Shown here one piece after another: positions 29,937 through 38,308 of a stretch of DNA of 64,000 bases; the first letter of the stretch is position 1; every line of letters begins with the position of its first letter. The notes under the pieces are model-generated. The model saw nothing but the letters and a program-made list of their open reading frames with translations, searched no databases and was not told the DNA's origin. This DNA is from Tranzscheliella williamsii (taxonomy: Eukaryota > Basidiomycota > Ustilaginomycetes > Ustilaginales > Ustilaginaceae). The translations under genes were made by a program, and so were the position numbers. The stretch covers positions 62,001 to 126,000 of the forward strand of contig JALBYF010000033.1 in assembly GCA_023212725.1 (NCBI GenBank), given 5' to 3'.

Positions 29937-32276
29937 ATGGCAACGTTACCCCAGCTTGGACACGAGCAGACATCCCATGCTGGGCCCAGCTCGTCGCCTG
30001 GTGCGGGCCTGGCCACTCCACTCTCCCAGCACGTTGGTGCAACGGTACCAGCGGCGAACCCCATCAGCCAACGGGTCCGCTCCATCCTTCTGCAGACACA
30101 TAACGATGAGAACGATACAAAGCGGGCATTAGACACTCTAGCAGACATGTACCCCACCCGGTCGGCAGGGCTCAGCAAGGGCAAGCAAACAACTCAGCTG
30201 TCGCAGCGCCAAGGCGAGCTTGAGGAGCCGCAGCAGCACAGGCTGGACCTCGTCGACACAGCTCGCGTACGGTCGAACCTGGAGGCTGATGCGCGCAAAG
30301 CGATACTTTCAGCAACCAGAAACGTCCTCTCCATGCTTCAGGTGGTCGACGACCATCTCGTCCGGCTCTCTCAAGACGTTGTCTCGATGCATGCTTCCTG
30401 TGACGCCGTGAGCGCCAAGCTGGAAAAGGCGGGAGAAAGTAGCCAGACCCTTATCGAACATGCCGAAGGCATCGAGAAGCAGGCCTCGTCCACGCTCACC
30501 CACATCCAAGTAGCCAAGCTCTTCCTGGCGCGCTTCACCCTGTCGGAAGAAGAACGCAGCACCATACACACGAGAGAGCTGAGGGTTGGCAAGGAGCTTT
30601 TCGATGTGATGGACAAGCTGAGCAGGATCAGAAAGGAGTGTCAAGTGCTCTTGCAGGGCTCAGAGGGTGGCACTTTGGGCGTAGGGACAACGCACTCGCC
30701 TCGTGCTGGCACAGAGATCATGTCGTCAGCTTCGCAAGATCTGGATGCAGCGTATCAAAAGCTGTACAAATGGTGCTCCTTCGAGTTTCGACAGCCGGTT
30801 AAAGAGGGACTCGAAGTGTCGTCCAACCTAAGGGAGGCAGTGCATCGGCTCAGCGGCGCTCGACCAGAATTGCTCCGATCCGCTCTGACGACGCTGGTCC
30901 AGACACGAAGTTCCATCCTGGCGAGCAGCTTCATGTCGGCTCTGACCGTCGGCGCCGGCCCGCCGACATATCTTCCAGGTCCAATCGAGCTACATGCCCA
31001 CGACCCGCTGCGCTACGTGGGAGATATGCTGGCCTGGATCCACCAGACGGTAGCGTCGGAACGCGAGTTTCTCACGTCCTTGTTCGGCGAAAAGGAAGGC
31101 GAAGGAGGGCGAAGGATTGGCCAGCGCCGAAGGGGTCTGGAAGGTTCGCTCGACCTGAGCGCTTCTGACCCAGATTCGGCGCTATTGGGTCCTGGCGAAG
31201 TGATGGTCCGCGAAATCCTCAACCAGAACTTAGAAGGATGCTGCCGCCCACTCAAACTCCGCGTCCAGCAAACCGTGAGGTCCCAGGAAGGCAGTGTGAC
31301 GACGTATCGCCTCGCGCATCTGATCCAGTTCTACCGCCTGACGATGGACAGGACGATTGGCAGCCGAGCCACGCTTAGCAAAACCTTGGGCGAGATCGCC
31401 GAAACCGCCCTGTACGCGTTTGCGGAAACACTGGACAAGCTGGTTCGTGGACTTGGCAAGTATGACGCCGTGCCCGATCCAGATCTCGCGCTTCCTGCGC
31501 CTGTACTGGCCACGACGGGCACGCTGAAAGAGCTGCTGGGCGAGTTCTCCAGATCGCTTGCGGAGGAGCCGGGGCAGCAGGACCCGTCGCAGCCATCCGC
31601 AGCGCCGATGTCAGCGCCCGCTACGCCAGCTACGCCAGCTACACCCTCTCTGTCCGACTTTGACTTTGTGTTGCACAAGCTGGTGGATTCGACGGTCACG
31701 CTGTGCCAGCGGATGGCGGAGCTGCACGTCACCAAGCGGCCGCGGTCCAAGCCGGAGCCGGCGGCGCGGTGGGAGGCGCGTATCTTTGCCGCCAACTGCC
31801 TCGAGCACGTCGTTTCGGTGCTGGCGCCGTACGCGTTTGCGGCCGGCAAGCGGCACGAGCTGGAGACGATGCTGGAGGAGGTGGTTGCCGACGTGACCCG
31901 GCTGCACGCGGAGGATCTGGTGGCGCGGTCGGGGCTCGCGGCCGTGCTGCAGGGCGCGCGCGCCCGCGACGACGGCGCTGCTCCCTCGCAAGAGCCGCTC
32001 TCTCGCGTGCCTGGCACCACCCCCGCCGAGATTTCCACCGCGCTCCGCCAGCTAGAATCCCTGCTCGGCACGGACGACCTCATGTCGCCCGCCCGCCTCC
32101 ACGCGCTCTCCTCCCCCGCCCTGCGGCAGCGCGTCAACCACGCCGCGCTGGAACAGCTTACCGCACAATACGGCCGGCTCGTCGACGCAGTCCACGACCC
32201 GCGTAACAAGTACGAGTGGAAGGACACGCTCATCAAACGCACCCGCGAAGAGGTGCGCATCTTGCTCGGCCTGTAG
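29937..32276 (+). CDS. COG6: Conserved oligomeric Golgi complex subunit 6
   Basis: A single exon encodes 779 residues. Residues 40-220 contain helical coiled-coil segments, including NVLSMLQVVDDHLVRLSQDV and the following region with SSQTLIEHAEGIEKQASSTL, typical of the COG6 N-terminal half. The motif HDPLRYVGDMLAWIHQTVASERE (near residue 355) is the most conserved part of the family. The C-terminal half is helical and ends KDTLIKRTREEVRILLGL. COG6 belongs to lobe B of the COG tether, which holds retrograde vesicles at the Golgi and keeps glycosylation enzymes in place. Length fits the family (650-850). It converges with the TMEM19-like gene, 126 bases apart. Confidence 0.92.
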   Translation: MATLPQLGHEQTSHAGPSSSPGAGLATPLSQHVGATVPAANPISQRVRSILLQTHNDENDTKRALDTLADMYPTRSAGLSKGKQTTQLSQRQGELEEPQQHRLDLVDTARVRSNLEADARKAILSATRNVLSMLQVVDDHLVRLSQDVVSMHASCDAVSAKLEKAGESSQTLIEHAEGIEKQASSTLTHIQVAKLFLARFTLSEEERSTIHTRELRVGKELFDVMDKLSRIRKECQVLLQGSEGGTLGVGTTHSPRAGTEIMSSASQDLDAAYQKLYKWCSFEFRQPVKEGLEVSSNLREAVHRLSGARPELLRSALTTLVQTRSSILASSFMSALTVGAGPPTYLPGPIELHAHDPLRYVGDMLAWIHQTVASEREFLTSLFGEKEGEGGRRIGQRRRGLEGSLDLSASDPDSALLGPGEVMVREILNQNLEGCCRPLKLRVQQTVRSQEGSVTTYRLAHLIQFYRLTMDRTIGSRATLSKTLGEIAETALYAFAETLDKLVRGLGKYDAVPDPDLALPAPVLATTGTLKELLGEFSRSLAEEPGQQDPSQPSAAPMSAPATPATPATPSLSDFDFVLHKLVDSTVTLCQRMAELHVTKRPRSKPEPAARWEARIFAANCLEHVVSVLAPYAFAAGKRHELETMLEEVVADVTRLHAEDLVARSGLAAVLQGARARDDGAAPSQEPLSRVPGTTPAEISTALRQLESLLGTDDLMSPARLHALSSPALRQRVNHAALEQLTAQYGRLVDAVHDPRNKYEWKDTLIKRTREEVRILLGL

Positions 32277-32402
32277 CATCTTCCGAGCTTGGCGTTCGAT
32301 CGAACATTTGAACGTGTGCTGAATAGGCAGCTATAGACAAAAGAACAACAGGGACATGCCTGTTCCCCAGACGTTTGTGGTAGCATATAGGCCGTGCGGC
32401 GG

Positions 32403-33389
32403 TCAGAGGATGCGGACGCCGACCCAGGCAGTCGCTATGGCAGTTACCGCAGAGGCGATGAAGTTGACCGCGTTGTTGTCGAGTACGTTGCGGCCGGTGA
32501 TGCAGACCCAGTCGCTGTCGACGGCGGCGGCTTTGTCGGAGCCGGGGGTGTGTGAGGCGGGAGCGCTGCCGACGAGGACCTTTTTGGTCTTTGTGTTGTA
32601 GAGTGTCTGCTGGAGGGTGGCGCCGAGGAGGCTGTCGAGGAGGGAGCCTGCGAGGCCGGCGGCGGTGGCGAGGGCGATCAGCTTGGGATAGATGAGGGGT
32701 GGGGGAGGTTGAGTGGGGGGGAAGAGGGCGAGGGAGGTGGCGAGGATGGAGCCGATGAGGGTGCCGCCGGCGGCGGAGACGAGGAGGCCGAGGGGGCTGA
32801 CGGCGCCGTTGGTACCGGGAGGTGCGGGCGTGCGCGGGCGGGTGATCAGGCGCGGGGGGCTGGCGGAGAGGATGCCCAGCTCCGAGGCGAGCGTGTCGCC
32901 CATGCAGGCGGCGTAGTGCCCCAGCACCACCAGCGTCAACGCCAGACTCGACACTCCGCCCGCCGTGTCGAGCGGCCCACCTCCCGCATGCCGGTACCGA
33001 CACCACACCGCCGCCGCTGTCGCCGTCGCACTGTTGCACAGCACCTGCACCGCCGTCCTGTTCCCCCCGTCCGTGCGCCGCTTCTTCGTCCCCCCCGCCT
33101 CCGTCGCACCCCGATCGCCAGCCTCCACCCGCACCGCATGCGTCTCCAGCTGCGCCTTGACAGCCGCCTTCACCTTGGTCGCGCGCGACCCAACCAGGTA
33201 GAACCCAACCAGCATACATCCATACCCCGGAAACGGATTCGCCATGGTACCATACCCCACCACCGCCGCCGCCAGGGCCCCCGACAGCGACAGCGACCCC
33301 TTGCGGTACCCCGACCAGCCCAGATACGAGGCCAGCAACAGCGGAATCGGATACCCGGCCCGCTCTCCCATCGCCGCCGTAGTCACCAT
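32403..33389 (-). CDS. TMEM19/DUF92-family integral membrane protein
   Basis: Starting at the ATG at 33389 gives 328 residues, close to the 336 of human TMEM19; the further 49 codons upstream are unlike the family. The protein is strongly hydrophobic with six or so spans. Family landmarks are GSRATKVKAAVKAQLE after the first spans, HYAACMGDTLASELGIL, PPGTNGAVSPLGLLVSAAGG, SLLDSLLGATLQQTLYN and a final NVLDNNAVNFIASA. The plant relative VTE6 phosphorylates phytyl phosphate; the job of the animal and fungal proteins is not known, so no reaction is claimed. A Thr/Gly/Arg-rich loop (about residues 85-110) is variable. Confidence 0.85.
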   Translation of the reverse strand: MVTTAAMGERAGYPIPLLLASYLGWSGYRKGSLSLSGALAAAVVGYGTMANPFPGYGCMLVGFYLVGSRATKVKAAVKAQLETHAVRVEAGDRGATEAGGTKKRRTDGGNRTAVQVLCNSATATAAAVWCRYRHAGGGPLDTAGGVSSLALTLVVLGHYAACMGDTLASELGILSASPPRLITRPRTPAPPGTNGAVSPLGLLVSAAGGTLIGSILATSLALFPPTQPPPPLIYPKLIALATAAGLAGSLLDSLLGATLQQTLYNTKTKKVLVGSAPASHTPGSDKAAAVDSDWVCITGRNVLDNNAVNFIASAVTAIATAWVGVRIL

Positions 33390-34544
33390 TGCGATGCGCC
33401 TGCTAACCAGCTCTAGACTGCAAGAAGAAGCCTGCGACGCTACGGTGATGAGACTGACTGAGATGGTTAGCGAAGACCAAGTTCCACGGCAGACGGAGCA
33501 TGGTGTGTCACAGTATGAGGATTGATAGAGCGACACGCATTATTAACATGAATGTTACAGTCCACCTTTCTTTATGGGGAATGATACAGCGACGCGCGAT
33601 TTTATATAGCGACGCGCTTTGGCCATCTGCGAATACCGAGCTCCTACTAGGTCGGTTTCCTGACAAGGGAGCTTCTCTCTTTATATGGCGGAGGAGGCTT
33701 GCCCATGTGCGAGCTCCCACAGCTAAGACGCCTGGCCGAGGTGCAACCGAAAGCCGTTGACACCATGGGCTCGGTTTCCTAAGCGATGTGGACGACAGCT
33801 TTGCTTTGGAAGAATCGCGCAAGTACGGCCCGGGGAAGAAGAAAGAGGGCAAACACGTACCCCGCGCGGGAGGTATCGGGGAGATGCCACGGTGTCCCCT
33901 CGCTCCGAGTCATCCCTGTCTTCCAGCGCTTCCGGGCAGTTGACTCACGGCCCGCCGGCGCCAATCTCGCCTCCCATCGCCGATCTCAAGATGAAAGGCG
34001 AGCCGACCGAGGCGGCTGTGCTTCACAGCGCACAGACGATGTGACTCATTTAAGTATTGATCGAGCCGGCGCTGGCGCCTGACAAAGACGCGGACTTGAC
34101 TCTGAGAGGCGGTGATTAGCATAGATTGGCCACCTGGATACGAGGATCTATACGAGTTTGGATGAAGGCTAGTAGAAACAGCATAGGCGTGGAAAGAGGA
34201 GTCGCTCTCAGGCAGGCATGAGACTCTTGGGCTGTGCCTAGCGGTGTGCGGGCCAACATGGAAGCTGGTAGCGTGTGTGCCGTCAAGCAACGCCGGGTTC
34301 AGAAGCGCGGTGCGCGTAGCCATTGCAAGGAAAAAAGAAAATGATGCGATGCTGTAGAGATCGAGGACGGGCTCGGCACCGCTTCTTGCGGACAGGAGAG
34401 GCTGAATGCGAAGATGAAGCGGAGACGGACGGACTGGTGTCGATTCGTGGGATCAAGGCGACAGCTCCGGCGAAAAGGCAATACCCGAAGTGAACCATCC
34501 GGCAAGGGAAAGAGACAAACGCGGCGTGGGTGGGTAGAATTGGG
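33390..34544. other. Gene-free region between TMEM19-like and uS11m genes
   Basis: It is the promoter side of the TMEM19-like gene and the 3' side of uS11m. Three copies of an AGCGACRCGC motif lie at 33529-33538, 33588-33597 and 33608-33617, within 230 bases of the ATG. No coding sequence is supported. Confidence 0.5.
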
Positions 34545-35399
34545 TTATAGCATGCGTCTCTTCTTAGGCCGTACGCCGCCGATTTTGACGGGAGTCTTGT
34601 CGGTCATCTTGCCGATGAGATTCTTGGTGGTCTGTCCTTCGCCGGCCAGGAGGGCACGGTATACGGCTTCCCTACCCTGACCGAAGCCGTTCCAGAGCAC
34701 TTCCAGATGCATGATGCGCCAGGCGTCCTTGGAGTCGTTGATCTTGCCAAACATGGAGAAAGCGGCACGGTAGCCCGCCTCGTAGCCGGAGCGTGCGGAC
34801 TTTTTGAAGCCAACAGTGCCACCGCTGGACGAGGCCAACGGATCGCCGGTAGGCGAGGTGAGCGTAATGATGGTGTTGTTGCGCGACGAGTTGACGAAGA
34901 GACGATGTGGCTGTGCGGTCGAAGAGAAGAGAGTAGGCGAGTATCGGCTGCCTCGTATGGAGGGGGCGCGATTGCGGAAGTTGCTCGAAGAGTCAGCTGC
35001 GAAGCCCTCGGCTTCAGCATCGGAGGAGGAAGACGCAGACCCAGGCAGCGAAACGGCGGCGACAGAGCCGAGGATATCGTCGAGGTTGGTAGAAGGAGCC
35101 TCCCTGCCGGAGCCAGCGCTGGGAGGCTCGGTTACCGTGCTGTCAGCTGCCGAAGATAGTATGCGGGACTGCGCTTCAGATACATTGCTACTACCTTGAG
35201 GGGAAGGATCTGTGGTGGGCTGGCCTGCAGCTTCGGATTCTAGCTGCCGGGTGGACAAGGATTTGTCGGTCTCATCGGCCAGATGACGGGATGAAGAGCC
35301 GAAAGCTCGAAAGCAGACGACGACTGGGACAGGAGACGATGATGGGCGCTGCACCACCCTCGCTGCCCGTGCGAGCTGCCTAGACATCTGCTGGAACAT
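34545..35399 (-). CDS. Mitochondrial small-subunit ribosomal protein uS11m
   Basis: A single exon encodes 284 residues. The first 40 or so are Arg/Ser/Ala-rich without acids, as in a mitochondrial presequence. A low-complexity Ser/Ala/Glu stretch follows up to about 145. The uS11 domain fills the C-terminus: HRLFVNSSRNNTIITLTSPTGDPLASSSGGTVGFKKSARSG, then the region with NGFGQGREAVYRALLAGEG, and the end TPVKIGGVRPKKRRML. These match the TIVTLTD..G, GREAAIRAL and TP.PHNGCRPPKKRR motifs of uS11, which helps build the platform near the mRNA exit site. A TCACGTG-type site lies about 200 bases upstream. Confidence 0.92.
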   Translation of the reverse strand: MFQQMSRQLARAARVVQRPSSSPVPVVVCFRAFGSSSRHLADETDKSLSTRQLESEAAGQPTTDPSPQGSSNVSEAQSRILSSAADSTVTEPPSAGSGREAPSTNLDDILGSVAAVSLPGSASSSSDAEAEGFAADSSSNFRNRAPSIRGSRYSPTLFSSTAQPHRLFVNSSRNNTIITLTSPTGDPLASSSGGTVGFKKSARSGYEAGYRAAFSMFGKINDSKDAWRIMHLEVLWNGFGQGREAVYRALLAGEGQTTKNLIGKMTDKTPVKIGGVRPKKRRML

Positions 35400-36460
35400 G
35401 TTGAAAGAGGCGTATGACGTTCAGAGCCATCGAGGTACTCGGGATGGCAGGAGGTCACCTGTAGCAGCAGTGGGTAGTCAAGCGAAAGCCGAAATTCTCA
35501 CTACTTCTTCCAGTTGCATTTGACTATGACATCCATTCGGATCCGATCTGTTTTGCACCAATAGCATGTTAGAGTAGGAATTTGACTCCTTTATCCACGT
35601 GACGGGCTGCGCGTGCGGATGGCCCGGCGGATCACAAACGAAAAAGGGAGTTAGGGGCTAGATTCGAATACAGAAGCGTGCGAGATCCGGTCTCGATTAG
35701 GAAAGTGGCATGCATGCATACATGCACGGGTATGTGGGTTGGGTGATGGTGCATCCTAACGGCTTGCCTAGTTCCCTTGAACCCCTATCTCACCCACTGG
35801 GACCTGTCACCACACAGGTTTCCGGCTCATTAAGCGGTGGCCGCATTGGCAGAACGGGGCAGGGTTTGCATGCACCATGATGCCGCCGTCCCCCTGGCCG
35901 TCGTGGTGCGAGCGCTATGGTGGTGCGCATCGTAGTCGCCCATGCTCGAATATAGGGACGGGCGCCCACCTGGGGGCTGTATTCCGCGAACATCTATCCG
36001 TAAGGGTTCTAAAAGAACACGGGACTTCGTTCGAAAGGCAGGGCGTTGGTCTTCCAGCTCCGACTACTGCTACCTGGAGCGCTCTTCGCTCTTTAGTCTC
36101 CGTAATGCGTTGATCATTGTGAATGCCTTAGCGTTATAGCTCCCTCCGAAACGTTGGTTCATTCCGCCTCTGCCGATACCCTCGTCTCTGCACAAGCGCC
36201 AACGTAGTATAGACAGTTCTGTCAAGGCGGAGGCGATCCGACCCCTTGGCTAACTCATTACCACCATCCTATTCCAGGACAGCCTATTTCGGGACATCCT
36301 AATCCAGGCAATCTATTCCAACACAGTAATAGTCACGACCGCTACGCCTTAGGTTCTGATTCGGACCATCGGCCGCATTCTCTCATCGTTGTGCTTCTGT
36401 CGCAGCAGAAAGGCTTCTGTCAACTCGGAACGTACCGCCGCTGGTTGCGTGCTGTCAGCC
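35400..36460. other. Divergent promoter region between uS11m and the second GH17 gene
   Basis: No gene is supported. It contains the E-box at 35596, a GCATGCATGCATACATGCA stretch at about 35708-35727 and, near 36265-36330, short repeats built on TATTCCAGGACA and ATCCTAATCCAGG. The GH17 frame is open back to a TTG at 36389, but the first ATG is 36461. Confidence 0.5.
35596..35603. promoter_or_regulatory. CACGTGAC (Cbf1-like E-box) upstream of uS11m
   Basis: On the gene's strand it reads GTCACGTG, about 197 bases upstream of the uS11m ATG. In several fungi this motif serves Cbf1-type bHLH factors at respiratory and ribosomal genes. Assignment is by motif and position only. Confidence 0.4.
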
Positions 36461-38137
36461 ATGCCAACAAGATACTCGACTTCGTCGTCTTCGCAGCCTC
36501 AGCAGGCCTCGCAGGGCGAGCTGGATGCCGACACCACCGACTACTGGGATGATACCGGGGTGCCAGCCCCGTACCGGCTCAGCACTGCGCATTCCTCCTC
36601 GCCGTATCCGCAGCCTGCGTCGCCAAGGCTAGGTGCCAGTGTCTTGTCTCCGCCGCGGCCCTCTTCCTCAGCCTATCTTGCTGACGAGATGCAGCAGCTG
36701 TATCCCGCCCGCGGCGGCCGCTTGAGTATGGACCAGAATCAGCAGTACGACAGCCCCTTCTTGCCCACGCTTCCTTCCGCCCGCGACTCTGTTGGTGGCG
36801 GCGCATATATGCCGTCCTTCGAATCCCACGAGTCGCTCTACAAGCCTGCTCCCGGCTCCGACGAAGACAACAACAGCGAGTACGGCCGCGACGCATGGGG
36901 TCTCTACGACCCGCACGAAGCGCTGCATCGTACCTCCTTGGCCCAAGCGCGCGACCGCTACATCTCCCGCAAGGAGGCAGCCCTCGCCGCGTCTGGCGGC
37001 GTCTACGACTTTGCGCCGCCCAAGAAACCCCGCTTCTCGCGCAAACAAAGGTGGTGGATGCTGGCAGCAGCCTCCTTCGTCCTGGCTCTCGTTCTCGCCA
37101 TTGTCATTTTCTTCACGACCAAGAACAGCAGTTCTACCTCCTCGAACAGCAACACATCTGCCGGCGACAGCAAGGGGAAGGCGACAGCCGGCGTCGTCAA
37201 GAGCGATGCCAAGGATCCTAGCATTTTCACCAAGGACGACAGACTGCATCGGTCCATGTGGGGCCTCTGCTACACGCCCTTCAATGCGCAGTATCCAAAC
37301 TGTGGCGCGACCCAGGCAAATGTCACCGAAGACATCCAACTCATCTCGCAATTGACGACGCGTGTGCGGCTGTACGGTGCCGATTGCAACACATCGCAGC
37401 TTGTGCTCGAGGCCATCCAGCAGACCAAGGTCGACATGGAGGTCTTCCTCGCCGTCTGGGTCGACGACAACGCTGATACGTTCCAGCGGCAGGTGAACGA
37501 GCTCGTCGACACCATCAGCAAGTACGGCGTTGACCATGTCGCCGGCGTCAGCGTTGGTAACGAGTTTCTTCTCAACAACGGGCCGATCGCCGACCTGCTG
37601 GCACACATCCAGACCGTCAATACCACTGTCAACGCGCTGCCGGGCCTTTCCAAATATGTGCCTATTGGTACGGCGGATGCGGGCAGCATGATCACGCTTG
37701 AGCTGGCATCCGGTGCAGACTATGTTATGGCCAACGTACATCCCTGGTTCGGCGGGGTGCCTGTCGACCAAGCCGCAGGCTGGATTTGGGATTACACCAA
37801 TAATCACGAGCCCGCGACGGCACTGGCCGCGCCCAACAAGCCGGCACTGTACGTGGCCGAGGCGGGCTGGCCGACCGGCGCTAACGAGACGCGCCTGCTC
37901 AACTACGAGGGCGCCGTTGCCGGTGTCGACGAGCTCAACACCTTCCTCGACACCTTTGTCTGCCAGTCCAACGCCAACATCACTCAAGGCGGCTACCAGC
38001 CCAGCTTCGTCTTTGAGGCATTTGACGAGCCGTGGAAGGACCCCCTCTACGGCGGTGTCGAGGCCCACTGGGGCCTCTTTGACGCGGACAAGAACCTCAA
38101 GCCGGGCCTCACCATTCCCGACTGCGTCCTCCCTTAG
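36461..38137 (+). CDS. Type II membrane GH17 beta-1,3-glucanase-like protein (copy 2)
   Basis: The first ATG in frame gives 558 residues. The cytosolic tail (1-190) is Ser/Pro/Tyr-rich and ends FSRKQR. One membrane helix spans about 198-219, followed by a Ser/Asn linker to 255. The GH17 domain covers about 266-556, with acid/base Glu368 in VSVGNEFLLNN and nucleophile Glu467 in VAEAGWPTG. Domain order, MWGLCYTPFNAQ start and TIPDC end match the protein at 12903-14303, so the two are paralogues, but this tail is about 85 residues longer and unlike the other. It likely remodels wall beta-1,3-glucan from a plasma-membrane or secretory anchor. It converges with RRP6. Confidence 0.88.
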   Translation: MPTRYSTSSSSQPQQASQGELDADTTDYWDDTGVPAPYRLSTAHSSSPYPQPASPRLGASVLSPPRPSSSAYLADEMQQLYPARGGRLSMDQNQQYDSPFLPTLPSARDSVGGGAYMPSFESHESLYKPAPGSDEDNNSEYGRDAWGLYDPHEALHRTSLAQARDRYISRKEAALAASGGVYDFAPPKKPRFSRKQRWWMLAAASFVLALVLAIVIFFTTKNSSSTSSNSNTSAGDSKGKATAGVVKSDAKDPSIFTKDDRLHRSMWGLCYTPFNAQYPNCGATQANVTEDIQLISQLTTRVRLYGADCNTSQLVLEAIQQTKVDMEVFLAVWVDDNADTFQRQVNELVDTISKYGVDHVAGVSVGNEFLLNNGPIADLLAHIQTVNTTVNALPGLSKYVPIGTADAGSMITLELASGADYVMANVHPWFGGVPVDQAAGWIWDYTNNHEPATALAAPNKPALYVAEAGWPTGANETRLLNYEGAVAGVDELNTFLDTFVCQSNANITQGGYQPSFVFEAFDEPWKDPLYGGVEAHWGLFDADKNLKPGLTIPDCVLP

Positions 38138-38308
38138 CCTGCCTCCAGCCCAGCCATACTCGCCCGCGAGCTCTCTCCGTCTGTACAATATCCGCGACTT
38201 ACACTCTCACGCTGTATGAACCTGCCCAGCGCAACCAACTCGTCACGTCTGCGGGTTTTGAGTGTAAAAGGGCCAGTCTAGCGTGGATAGATACAAGAGG
38301 GTAGGGGG

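Noticed and set aside
36668..38188. 506-residue minus-strand frame opposite the second GH17 gene
   Set aside because: It mirrors the third-position GC bias of the GH17 codons and has no motif; the same holds for frames opposite GH3 (16842-18065), the decarboxylase (3432-4313) and PTR2 (25758-26627).
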